Notes under the pieces: generated by a model
Seen by the model: only the letters and a program-made list of their open reading frames with translations
What the model was told of the DNA's origin: nothing
Database searches by the model: none
Translations under genes and position numbers: made by a program
Shown here: positions 15,948 to 23,619 of the stretch, in pieces
How positions within the stretch are numbered: position 1 is the stretch's first letter
Layout of the letters: the number at the start of each line of letters is the position of its first letter
DNA from: Planctomycetia bacterium
Lineage (GTDB): Bacteria; Planctomycetota; Planctomycetia; Gemmatales; Gemmataceae
Direction: 5' to 3'
Length of the DNA stretch: 49,500 nucleotides
NCBI GenBank assembly: GCA_005772955.1
Contig: SXID01000230.1
Coordinates: 1-49,500, forward strand

Positions 15948-17585
15948 TCAAGGGATGGCGTCTTTCGGTTGCGGCGCGGGTTCGGGCGGGGGTGCGGGCG
16001 GTTCAGGCACGGGTTCGGGCGCGATTGACGTTGGGGCGAACGCGCCCCAACTCTTCTTCGGCGGCGCGAACTTCGGGGACGGGTCGTACTTGTCCGAAGT
16101 GCGGTAGTTCACCTTGGTCGTCAGTCCGTACGCCAGCGGGTGCTTGGTCCCGGCCGCCGTACCCACGGCACCGAGAACGCTCACGGGGGAGTTGGCGTAA
16201 TACTTGTTTGGGAACACGTTGTCGCGCTCGATCGCGGATACGAGGGTGTTGACCGGGACAATCCCGGTCGCGGCGATCTTCAGTTCCACCTTCGACTGCG
16301 CCTCCTGTTTGCCGTCCTTACCTACGGGGAACGGCGTGGCGGTGAGGCTCGTCAAACGCATGCTGTCGTCGGCCGGCATCCGATCGGCGAGTTCGTGCAG
16401 TTCGTCCAGCCACACCACTTCGCGTTTCGACCAACCGTCGATGGCCTCGACGCGGCGCATGTCCGGCTTGCCCTTCTCGTTCTTCTCCTTCAACTCGTCC
16501 CGGTGTCGCGTCAGTTCCGTGACGCTTCCGGTCGAAAGGCCTCGCACGTACAGCCCGAAGACGACGCCAGCGCCGAGGAGCAGGACGGCCGCAAGCGCGG
16601 CGAAGATGAGCCGCCGCTTGGCCGGGTCGCTCGTGTTGGTCGGCTGCCGGGGCGAGGCGAAGTTGATCGGGAGCGCGTCAACGGCCTTGCCCGCGAGCAG
16701 GCCGACGGCCCCGGCAAAGCGCCCGCGGAACTGTTCCGGCACCCGCGGCAGAACCCCGGCGAGCGGGTCGTACGCGTGGACCGGAACGCCGAGCGCCGTG
16801 GCTAACCGCCCGGTCCAGCCGGTGCCAACTTCCGCGAGGTACACCGCCCGGATTGGGTGGGTGGGGTGCTGGCCCGCATACACGGTCAGGTTGCGGCGCA
16901 ACTGGGAGACGAGCATCGTCTCGTTCGCCAGCACTGGGGCGGGGAGCGCGAGCGTGAGAACCACCTCGCCGTTGCGGACCACGGTGAACTCACCCCCGCC
17001 GGGGCTGAGCGTTAGGGCCGCGACCGAGTCGGTCTTGTGTTCGGGCGGTGGGGCCGTGCCCGCGGCGAACACCCGAACCAGCCCGGCGGCCACCGCGTAC
17101 GGCCGCGGGGTGACGCCAGCGAGCTTCAGTCCGGCCGCGACACACATCGCCTGGATCGCGTGGAATACGTCCTTGCGCAGCATCACGGCCATCGCGCGGC
17201 GTTCGCCGGCCGCGTCGCCATCGCCCAAGGGCACATAGTCGAGCACCACGTCGTCGGGCGACTCGGACATCTCCTTAATGGCCTGGAACTTGATAAGCGC
17301 CGGTTCCTCGGACGGCGGCACCGGTGGGTGTTTCAGTTCCTTGAGGATGACCCTGTCGCGTCCGACCGAGATGAGGACCGGTGCCGGCGGGCCGCCAGCG
17401 GTGCGGAGCTTGTCGCGCAGCCGCTCGCCGAACGCGCGCGCGGTTTCGAGCGTGAGCGCGGGCGGCGGCTCCGCGTCCTCGGCGGTCCAGGCGACCGCGT
17501 GGGTCACCTTCGCGGACCCACGCGCGGCCCCGAAAACGGCGTACACGCCGTTCGTTTCCAGATCAATCGCGATGAAGTTGGACAC
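15948..17585 (-). CDS. PilM/GspL-type actin-like protein fused to a PilN-like domain
   Basis: 545 residues. Residues 1-300 resemble the actin-like PilM/cytoplasmic GspL fold, starting SNFIAIDLETNGVYAVFG, with VLISVGRDRVILKEL and a late segment LATALGVPVHAYDPL. A membrane helix at about 325-346 (RRLIFAALAAVLLLGAGVVF) leads into a periplasmic PilN-like region with a coiled coil (TELTRHRDELKEKNEKG) and SMRLTSLTATPFPVG. The C-terminus is Pro/Glu-rich. The fused layout is that of GspL, or of PilM and PilN joined; it would recruit the ATPase to the membrane platform. GTG 17585 is preceded by GGAGCGGAGC. The gap to the upstream GspK gene is filled by a GAGTTGCGAG-family repeat, so the older upstream reading frame is repeat-derived. 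Confidence 0.75.
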   Translation of the reverse strand: MSNFIAIDLETNGVYAVFGAARGSAKVTHAVAWTAEDAEPPPALTLETARAFGERLRDKLRTAGGPPAPVLISVGRDRVILKELKHPPVPPSEEPALIKFQAIKEMSESPDDVVLDYVPLGDGDAAGERRAMAVMLRKDVFHAIQAMCVAAGLKLAGVTPRPYAVAAGLVRVFAAGTAPPPEHKTDSVAALTLSPGGGEFTVVRNGEVVLTLALPAPVLANETMLVSQLRRNLTVYAGQHPTHPIRAVYLAEVGTGWTGRLATALGVPVHAYDPLAGVLPRVPEQFRGRFAGAVGLLAGKAVDALPINFASPRQPTNTSDPAKRRLIFAALAAVLLLGAGVVFGLYVRGLSTGSVTELTRHRDELKEKNEKGKPDMRRVEAIDGWSKREVVWLDELHELADRMPADDSMRLTSLTATPFPVGKDGKQEAQSKVELKIAATGIVPVNTLVSAIERDNVFPNKYYANSPVSVLGAVGTAAGTKHPLAYGLTTKVNYRTSDKYDPSPKFAPPKKSWGAFAPTSIAPEPVPEPPAPPPEPAPQPKDAIP

Positions 17586-17599
17586 GGTCGCTCCGCTCC

Positions 17600-17674
17600 G
17601 AAGTTGCGAGTTGCGAGTTGCGAGCGCGAGCCGAAGATAAAGCAGCAATGTCTTCGACTCGGAACTCGCAACTA
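17600..17674. repeat. GAGTTGCGAG-family inverted repeat at the gspK/gspL junction
   Basis: Three tandem GTTGCGA words at 17600-17626 face the inverted ACTCGGAACTCGCAACT at about 17657-17673. The inverted arm runs into the gspK stop codon (17672-17674). The element makes up nearly the whole spacer between two operon genes. Confidence 0.65.
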
Positions 17675-19333
17675 TGGATTTACTTTAATCGGCTCAAAGC
17701 CACGGGGGTTCTCCAGGTCCGAAAGATCACGCACGTGGAGGAATCGCGGGGCGCCCTGGTTGGTATCGATCACGGCCTCCATGCGAGCCACCGGACCGCC
17801 CTCCGCGAAGTACCCGATCGACTGCACGCGATACACCATCGTGCTGCCGGTGATGTACTTCTCCACCCGCTTGAACACGGCCGGCTGGATGCCGGCGGCC
17901 GAGATCACCCACGCGCCCGAAACGGTCGCGGGGTCGTTCGGCGCCTGATCCGGGCGGGCGGCGATGATTGCGTCCACATCGGCCTCGGTGATGATCGGCT
18001 CGCTACGCGAGTTGACGATCCCGGTCAGGGTCACGAGCACTTCGCGCGGCGCGGTGTTCACGTTGATTCGCGGAACCAGTTCGACGGCCTGCTTGACTGT
18101 GGTCTTGTCCATCAGTGTGCCGAGCAGCGCGCTGCGTGTGGCCGGGTTGAGCAGCGGTGAGAACGCGACCACGTCTGGCGCGTCTTGCGGCGTGCCAGAC
18201 GCGCGAGGCAGTGTGATGCGCGAGTACACGAGGTCCCCCAGCGAGCGGAGCCGCTTACCGCCCGTGAACGTGGTCGCCATCTTCGCGTCCACCGCCGCCT
18301 TGAGCTGGTCCGGCGAGGCCGGGGTCACGGGCTTCTGCGCCTGGGGTATGCTGAAGGTGATCGCGATAGCGCCGCCGTTTCCGGTGGTCATTGTGCCCGT
18401 GGCGGTGGTGCCGGGGAGGTTCCCGCTCGCGTCCGTCGTGGTTACGTTGAACAACTTGGCCGCGAGGATGTAGGTGGTCAGTTCGTCGCCAATCTGCGGC
18501 CCGAGTTGTTGGGCGATGGTCGGAAGGCTGTCGCCGTTGAGGTAGGTTCGTACGGTGCCGCCCATGTCCACGTTCAACTCGCGACCGTACACGGTGAGAT
18601 AGTCGGACCAGCCGCGATCGGCGTCGTTCTCGCCCTCGTCGAATACGCCGTTGCGGTTCCGGTCGCCGCCGTAGAGCATCTCCGGGAACACGCCCTTGAC
18701 GAGTAGCAATTCATCGAGCGAGTTGAGCGGGCCGTTTTTCGCCTTGTACGGGTTCGGAAGCGAACTGTACTCCGACGACTCCGCCCCAGTGGCGCGTGCG
18801 ACGTCGTCCCCGTCCACCCAATCGACGATCGCGTCCGCGACCTCGGAGGTCATGTTGGGGAGTTTCATTAGCGTGGCGTAGAGTATCTCGCCAGTCGGGT
18901 CGAGCGCGATCATGCTGTTGATGTTGAGCTTGCCACCCTCGTCGATGACGCCGAACCGCTGCTCGTAGCTGCCGTCTTCCGTGAGGGCCACGGAGCGGAT
19001 GTCGAACAGCCCCTTCTTGCGGGCGGTGCCGCCCGCCGCGGGCAACTCGACGCGCTCGAAGATGTCGGTGTTGTCGAACGGGTTGCCCTCGAGTTCGCCG
19101 TAGAACGTCGCACGGTCGGAGAGGACCGCGGCGGCGTAGTGCAACCCGGAGACGGCCGCGAGCTTGGCCTGTGCGTCGTCGTTGGCGCGAGTGCTGGCGC
19201 GGTACTCCGCCGTCATCGACTCGGTGAACCGGTACGCGACCAGTGACAGAACGACGACAACGAGGAGTACGGCAAAGATAACGTACCCGTCGCGCGAGTT
19301 CGCGGTTGTTGCGTTTCGCGAGTGCAGTCTCAT
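17672..19333 (-). CDS. Type II secretion minor pseudopilin GspK-like
   Basis: 553 residues. The N-terminus, SRDGYVIFAVLLVVVVLSLV, is a prepilin-like hydrophobic helix with the D-G-Y junction typical of GspK, which often lacks the usual Glu5. Other GspK landmarks are GVIDEGGKLNINSM, VADAIVDWVDGDD, LNSLDELLLVKGV and RINVNTAPREVL, the paired helix-hairpin-like segments of the large alpha domain. A VFDEGENDADRG stretch may bind calcium. GspK caps the pseudopilus tip together with GspI and GspJ. Its ATG overlaps the GspJ stop by four bases, indicating translational coupling. It is longer than the roughly 320-residue E. coli-type protein, as is common in planctomycetes. Confidence 0.85.
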   Translation of the reverse strand: MRLHSRNATTANSRDGYVIFAVLLVVVVLSLVAYRFTESMTAEYRASTRANDDAQAKLAAVSGLHYAAAVLSDRATFYGELEGNPFDNTDIFERVELPAAGGTARKKGLFDIRSVALTEDGSYEQRFGVIDEGGKLNINSMIALDPTGEILYATLMKLPNMTSEVADAIVDWVDGDDVARATGAESSEYSSLPNPYKAKNGPLNSLDELLLVKGVFPEMLYGGDRNRNGVFDEGENDADRGWSDYLTVYGRELNVDMGGTVRTYLNGDSLPTIAQQLGPQIGDELTTYILAAKLFNVTTTDASGNLPGTTATGTMTTGNGGAIAITFSIPQAQKPVTPASPDQLKAAVDAKMATTFTGGKRLRSLGDLVYSRITLPRASGTPQDAPDVVAFSPLLNPATRSALLGTLMDKTTVKQAVELVPRINVNTAPREVLVTLTGIVNSRSEPIITEADVDAIIAARPDQAPNDPATVSGAWVISAAGIQPAVFKRVEKYITGSTMVYRVQSIGYFAEGGPVARMEAVIDTNQGAPRFLHVRDLSDLENPRGFEPIKVNP

Positions 19334-20568
19334 CGCCCGCCTCCGCTCTTGCCACCAGACGTTCCGCCTGTTCCGCCGCCGGTACTCGGCATCGTCGTGC
19401 CACCCGTGCTCGGTGTCGTGCCACCTGTGCTTGGCGTCGTGCCACCGGTGCTTGGTGTCGTCGTCCCCCCGGTCGCCGGGTCCGCGGGTACCGTTTCGGT
19501 CGCGCCATCGATCGGGGCTTCAACAAGCGGCGGGGTGTATGTGCCGGGCGCCGACCGGATCGGGATCACCTGCGACATCCGCTTCTCGCTAAACTCATTC
19601 TTCCCAACGGGGATCTTCAGGACGAGCGTGACGCGAATCGCGCGGGGCGGACCGAGCGGGGTCACGCCATCCGGGCCGGGCACGGTGCCGTCCCAATCCA
19701 CGACCCAACTCGACCCGTCGGAGTACTCGAAGTACAGGTCGATCACTTCCTCGGCGACAAGGATCGCGTCGGGCGCGTCGGGGTCCGGTTCGATCGAGTT
19801 GCGGACCCCGTCGGCAGTGACCCAGGGGCGCTCCTGGCGGAACAGCCCGCCGCCTGGCCCGAGCCAGTAGATAACTTGCCGTTGGTCACTGCGCGTCTGT
19901 TCGCGGGGATTGGCGAACCGCCCGAATGCCTCCGGCACGCGACCGGTGTAGACGACGATCTGCTTTTCCTGCCCGACCACGCCTCCCTGGAACGAGTAGT
20001 CCGCGGCGACTGCTGTAGCATTATCGGTTGCGCCGGGGGTTGTGGCGTCGGTTGTCGCGTCCGTTGGTGTGGTCGCGGGCGGGGGCGGGGCCGCGCCCGT
20101 TGCCGGGGTGCTAGAAGCGGCAGGATCGGTTGCCGGGGTCGTCGTACTTGGGGCGGTTGTCGCGGGGGCGGTTGTGCCGCCGCTGGCGGCCGAGTTGCCG
20201 CCGGACTTGGGCGGAAGCGGCCCGAGCGTGCCGCTCAGGTCCACTGTCAGTTTGTTGAAGATGCCGCGCGACAGATCCTCGGATTCCACCGCGTTGCGGC
20301 TGACCTGGGTCTGTTGCAACGTCATGTTCATGGCCATGTACAGGCCGGCGAGTAGGAACACGGCGATGGTCACCGCAAGCAGCAGTTCCAGAAGCGTGAA
20401 CCCGGACCTGGCGCAAGAACCTCTCCCCCCAACCCCCTCCCCTAAGAAGGGAGGGGGAGCAGAAATTGAAACACGCGACGCACTCTTTCGCGCGTGTCTT
20501 GCTTGAAGCCCCTCCCTTCTTAGGGGAGTGGTTGGGGAGGGGTTCTTCCGCCAAGTCACGAGCATCAT
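19330..20568 (-). CDS. Minor pseudopilin GspJ-like with a repeat-extended leader
   Basis: 412 residues. The prepilin cleavage and methylation motif is G56-FTLLE with Glu at +5, followed by the hydrophobic helix LLLAVTIAVFLLAGLYMAMN. The leader is 56 residues instead of the usual 6-25, because a palindromic element (20415-20546) lies in frame between the initial MMLVTWR and the RSGFTLLE motif. No usable start codon lies between the repeat and the motif. A Thr/Ala/Pro-rich insert occupies about 130-185 and the C-terminus is a repeated TPSTGGT tail. The body contains VIYWLGPGGGLFRQERPW and EEVIDLYFEYSDG, consistent with GspJ. A GGAATGGAG site and ATG 20568 follow gspI; the end overlaps gspK. Confidence 0.82.
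   Translation of the reverse strand: MMLVTWRKNPSPTTPLRREGLQARHARKSASRVSISAPPPFLGEGVGGRGSCARSGFTLLELLLAVTIAVFLLAGLYMAMNMTLQQTQVSRNAVESEDLSRGIFNKLTVDLSGTLGPLPPKSGGNSAASGGTTAPATTAPSTTTPATDPAASSTPATGAAPPPPATTPTDATTDATTPGATDNATAVAADYSFQGGVVGQEKQIVVYTGRVPEAFGRFANPREQTRSDQRQVIYWLGPGGGLFRQERPWVTADGVRNSIEPDPDAPDAILVAEEVIDLYFEYSDGSSWVVDWDGTVPGPDGVTPLGPPRAIRVTLVLKIPVGKNEFSEKRMSQVIPIRSAPGTYTPPLVEAPIDGATETVPADPATGGTTTPSTGGTTPSTGGTTPSTGGTTMPSTGGGTGGTSGGKSGGGR
19385..19465 (-). repeat. Tandem repeat encoding the TPSTGGT tail
   Basis: About four units of roughly 24 bases (GTGCTTGGCGTCGTGCCACC and variants, plus-strand reading) encode the Thr/Pro/Ser/Gly-rich C-terminus of the GspJ-like protein. Probable slippage-prone low complexity. 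Confidence 0.7.
20415..20546. repeat. Palindromic element (CCTCTCCCCCCAACCCC family) in the gspJ leader
   Basis: The left arm, 20415-20459, starts AAGAACCTCTCCCCCCAACC. The right arm, 20504-20546, is its near-complementary partner, ending GGTTGGGGAGGGGTTCTT. The 44-base centre has a nested ACACGCG/CGCGTGT stem. The whole element can fold into one long hairpin, and it is read through as coding sequence in gspJ. Related elements lie at 26419-26511, 32982-33082 and, more diverged, 48137-48286. Confidence 0.85.
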
Positions 20569-20575
20569 GGCGTCG

Positions 20576-21034
20576 TTACTCCATTCCGGTCATTGCGGGA
20601 TCGGCAGCGGGGTCTGGCGGAGGCGGGCGTTCGGCCTGCGCCGCGGATCCCGTCTTTGTCGGGTCGAAGAGCATCTGCACCAGGACGACCTCGTAGGTCT
20701 TGCCCTGGATGTCGCGAGTCACCTTCACGGTAACGGTGTACAGGTTCGGCGGACCGACCAGTTCCGGGGTGACATTGAACTTCCAGGCCGCGTCGTCGCC
20801 CTCGAACTCGCCCTCAATCGCGCTGTCCAGGCTCACCACCCCGGCCTCGACTTCGGCCATTTTGCCCTGCGCGAGTCGGTTGCCGCGGGTGGCGGCGCGG
20901 GCGTCGTTGCCGCGATCCGTGCCGATGTCCACGAGCCGCCCGATGGCGACAATCGCGAGCAGCAGGATTGTCAGCGCGAGCAATACTTCGATGAGCGAAA
21001 GACCACGCCGCGCCGCGGAACGCGAAGTCATCAT
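20576..21034 (-). CDS. Minor pseudopilin GspI-like
   Basis: 152 residues with a type IV prepilin N-terminus: a short basic leader MMTSRSAARRG, then LSLIEVLLALTILLLAIVAI, with Glu5 after the cleaved glycine. The short globular part contains LAQGKMAEVEAG and VKVTRDIQGKTYEVVLVQML, the pattern of GspI/PilV-type pseudopilins. It would sit near the pseudopilus tip with GspJ and GspK. The first ATG (21034) overlaps the stop of the upstream GspH-like gene. The C-terminus is Pro/Ala-rich (RPPPPDPAADPA). The assignment rests on prepilin motif, size and gene order. Confidence 0.8.
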   Translation of the reverse strand: MMTSRSAARRGLSLIEVLLALTILLLAIVAIGRLVDIGTDRGNDARAATRGNRLAQGKMAEVEAGVVSLDSAIEGEFEGDDAAWKFNVTPELVGPPNLYTVTVKVTRDIQGKTYEVVLVQMLFDPTKTGSAAQAERPPPPDPAADPAMTGME

Positions 21035-21627
21035 CGCGCCCCCCCGGTTGGGCTTGAGGTCGGATTGAGGTTCGGATTCTGGACGACGCGCGAGGTGCCG
21101 GTCAACCCGCGAACCTGCACGTAGAGCGGCGGCTTGTCCTCGTCTTTGAGCAACACCAGAACGATGTCCTCGTGGCAGGTGCCGTCGGGCAGCACGGTCG
21201 CGAGCGTGACCCACCCGTTCTCGGCGAGCGCTGCGCCAGTCTGCGTGGCCGCGACCTCGACCGTGATGTGCTCGAAGGTGTATTCGACGCTCAACGCGGA
21301 CCCACTCGCGTACTCGGCCGAACCGCCCGTGACGATGACGGACGCGAGGTTGGTGCCGAACTCGGGACCGTCGGCTTCGCGGCGGATGCGCTTGCCATCC
21401 TCGCTGATCGCAATTCGGTACGGCTTGCCATCTTCGCGTGCGCGACTGCGGGCATTGGCGAGTTCAGCGCGAATGATGTCGGACCCGGCGCGCTGCCGGG
21501 TGTCGCCTTGAAACGCACCAATGCTCGGCAGCACGATGACCGCGAGCAACAGGATGATCGCGATGACGACGATCAGCTCGAAGATGGTGTAGCCGCGGCG
21601 TGAGTACGGCGTGGTGCGAGCGGTCAC
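21031..21627 (-). CDS. Pseudopilin GspH-like
   Basis: 198 residues. The leader MTARTTPYSRRG is followed by YTIFELIVVIAIILLLAVIV with Glu5, a type IV prepilin signal. The next part, RAGSDIIRAELANARSRAREDGKPYRIAI, is characteristic of GspH, where short beta strands follow the helix. It starts at GTG 21627 with GAGGG upstream. The stop overlaps gspI by four bases. A small 8-base hairpin (21656-21681) lies in the 67-base gap after gspG and might tune expression of the major versus minor pseudopilins. The globular C-terminus is not recognised beyond the GspH pattern. Confidence 0.8.
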   Translation of the reverse strand: MTARTTPYSRRGYTIFELIVVIAIILLLAVIVLPSIGAFQGDTRQRAGSDIIRAELANARSRAREDGKPYRIAISEDGKRIRREADGPEFGTNLASVIVTGGSAEYASGSALSVEYTFEHITVEVAATQTGAALAENGWVTLATVLPDGTCHEDIVLVLLKDEDKPPLYVQVRGLTGTSRVVQNPNLNPTSSPTGGAR

Positions 21628-21655
21628 GGCCTGGCCCTCGGGCGATAACGGTGAC

Positions 21656-21681
21656 CGGCCCGGCGCACTTGCACCGGGCCG
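21656..21681 (-). terminator. Small GC hairpin between gspG and gspH
   Basis: CGGCCCGG and CCGGGCCG pair perfectly around a 10-base loop in the spacer after gspG. It could be an attenuator that lets the major pseudopilin be expressed above the downstream genes (inference). Confidence 0.4.
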
Positions 21682-21694
21682 CGAGCCGATACGG

Positions 21695-22144
21695 TCAGTA
21701 CTTGGGGCGGGCGTTCGGCCCGATGCCGAACTGGCTGATCTCGGTGCTGTCCGGCGCCTTCGTCCACACCAGCATGTACGTCGTGTTGTCGCTGCGCGTG
21801 GCCTGTTCCATGGTGTACTGCTCGTTATTCCAGGGGGTCCGGGTGTCGTCCAGACCGTTGCGCAAGAACGACGGCCCGCCGAACGGCGGCTGGATCAGGT
21901 CCTGGAGGGTTCCCGGCTGGTCGGAGTTCGGATTTGCGGGGTTTGTGACGTAGGCTTCTACGGCCTGCGAGATGCCCTTGCATCCGAGGTGCGCCCGGCT
22001 TTTCTTCGCATCGTCGAGGTATCGCGTGGTCGCGACCGTGGCGACGCTCGCCAGGATCACGAGGATCGCGACCACCACCAGCACTTCCAGCAGGGTGAAC
22101 GCGGACCGGTGGGTTGATTTGCGAATCGTCGTCGTGAGCAGCAT
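21695..22144 (-). CDS. Major pseudopilin GspG-like
   Basis: 149 residues. A basic leader ending in RSA is followed by FTLLEVLVVVAILVILASVATV with Glu5; the residue before the cleaved Phe is Ala rather than the usual Gly. GspG-like features follow: a helix ending YLDDAKKSRAHLGCKGISQAVEAY, then LQDLIQPPFGGPSFL and the C-terminal ISQFGIGPNARPKY. GspG is the major pseudopilus subunit that drives secretion. ATG 22144 has GGAGGAG about ten bases upstream; TTG 22153 is too close to that site. The gap to gspF (185 bases) is the largest in the operon, and a separate promoter may lie there. Confidence 0.85.
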   Translation of the reverse strand: MLLTTTIRKSTHRSAFTLLEVLVVVAILVILASVATVATTRYLDDAKKSRAHLGCKGISQAVEAYVTNPANPNSDQPGTLQDLIQPPFGGPSFLRNGLDDTRTPWNNEQYTMEQATRSDNTTYMLVWTKAPDSTEISQFGIGPNARPKY

Positions 22145-22329
22145 GGGTCCCAATCTCCTCCCGCGTCTATCGCGGGTTTTGGGCGGAACAGGTGGTTGAC
22201 TCTATACCCCGTAGTATAAGCAGCAGGGGTGTTAATCCGCTATGAGAACCGGTCATTCGTTCGTCGTCGTTGGCCTTTTGTCATTCGGCACTCATCTGTC
22301 CATCACGCAAGCACTTGACCAATGACCAA

Positions 22330-23544
22330 TTAGCCGACCGCGCTCCCCATTTTAAACACCGGCAGGAGCAGCCCCGCGACAATCACCAGCGTGACGCCGG
22401 CCATCACAAGCAACATCAGCGGTTCGAGCAGTTTCACCATCAGGTCGAGGTTGCGCGAGGTCCGCTTCTCCAAGCCGTCAGCGATCTGAATGAGGACCGT
22501 TTCGAGGCTGTTGGCTTCCTCGGCGATAGCAATCATTTCGACCACATCGGGCGGGAAGTACCCGGATTTCCGAAGCGGATCGGCGAGTTTCTGCCCGGCA
22601 GTGACGTTCTCCGCGGCCTGCTCGATCGCGGCCGTGAGCACTTTGTTGCCGGTCGAGTCCTTCGCGATGTTCAGCGCCTTCAGAATCGGGATGCCGTTGT
22701 GCAGCATCGTCCCCAAAATTCGACAGAACCGCGACAGCGATAGATTCAGGAAGATCGGTCCGAAAAGCGGCAGACGGATCCTCATCCTGTCGGCCCACAC
22801 GCGGCCGGCTCCGCGGGTCCAGATCAGGAACCCGACCACGCAACAGAACAGGGTGATCACCGTGAAGACGCCCGGCCACGATTGCATGAAGTGGCTCAGG
22901 CCAATCAGCGCGAGGGTGATATCCGGTAACTCGCCCTTCTCCTTGAGTTTGTCGAACACCTTCTCGAACTTCGGCACGAAGAAGATGACCAGGACGTTAA
23001 GCACGGTGAACCCGGCAATCGCGAGGAACACCGGGTACGCGAGCGAGCCGATCACCTTCGATTTCAAGTCTTCCTGGTGTTCGACGAAGTTGGAGATGCG
23101 TTTGAGTACGTCCTCGAGGAACCCGCCTTCCTGACCGGCGCGGACCATGCTGACGCTCAACTCGTTGAACACTTTGGGGTGGAACGACATCGCCTGCGCC
23201 AGCCCGGTGCCGTCGGCAACGCGGGCGCGGATGTCTCGCAGCACGGACTTGAGCGTGCGGTTGGAGGTCTGGCGTTCGAGCAGTTCGAGCGATCGCAGAA
23301 GTGGCACGCCGGAGTGCAACAGGTCCGCGAGTTGCGAGTAGAAGGTCGCGAGGTGGCGTCCGCGGACGCGCCCGCCGAACAGCCCGCCGGCGCCGGACGC
23401 CTGCGTCTTGGCGAGGCCGATCTTGAGCGGGAACAACCCGCGCCCGTCGAGGATTAGCGCCGCCTCGCGCTCGCTGTTGGCCGTGAGCGTACCTGTGGAC
23501 TTGGTCCCGGTGCGAGCGAGCGCTTCGAAGGTGAAGTCCGGCAT
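22330..23544 (-). CDS. gspF: Type II secretion/type IV pilus platform protein GspF/PilC
   Basis: 404 residues, the usual length for the family. It is the polytopic inner-membrane protein that couples the assembly ATPase to pseudopilin insertion. Two GspF domains are visible: the first with LATFYSQLADLLHSGVPLLRSLELL and LAQAMSFHPKVFNELSVSMVRAGQEGG, the second with RFCRILGTMLHNGIPILKAL and SGYFPPDVVEMIAIAEEANSLE. Membrane helices lie at about 170-195 (LAYPVFLAIAGFTVLNVLVI), 220-245 and near the C-terminus (LLVMAGVTLVIVAGLLLPVF). It follows gspE by 75 bases that are largely repeat sequence. Confidence 0.93.
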   Translation of the reverse strand: MPDFTFEALARTGTKSTGTLTANSEREAALILDGRGLFPLKIGLAKTQASGAGGLFGGRVRGRHLATFYSQLADLLHSGVPLLRSLELLERQTSNRTLKSVLRDIRARVADGTGLAQAMSFHPKVFNELSVSMVRAGQEGGFLEDVLKRISNFVEHQEDLKSKVIGSLAYPVFLAIAGFTVLNVLVIFFVPKFEKVFDKLKEKGELPDITLALIGLSHFMQSWPGVFTVITLFCCVVGFLIWTRGAGRVWADRMRIRLPLFGPIFLNLSLSRFCRILGTMLHNGIPILKALNIAKDSTGNKVLTAAIEQAAENVTAGQKLADPLRKSGYFPPDVVEMIAIAEEANSLETVLIQIADGLEKRTSRNLDLMVKLLEPLMLLVMAGVTLVIVAGLLLPVFKMGSAVG

Positions 23545-23548
23545 CTTG

Positions 23549-23615
23549 CGAGTCCCGAGTTGCGAGTTGTGAGTTGCGAGTCTCGATCCAGCCGAGCCTT
23601 TTCACTCGGGACTCG
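23549..23615. repeat. GAGTTGCGAG-family inverted repeat at the gspE/gspF junction
   Basis: Perfect 12-base arms CGAGTCCCGAGT (23549-23560) and ACTCGGGACTCG (23604-23615) enclose tandem GAGTTGCGAG/GAGTTGTGAG words. It fills nearly the whole spacer between gspE and gspF, starting five bases from the gspF start codon, so it may affect translation of gspF. Confidence 0.75.
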
Positions 23616-23619
23616 TGAC

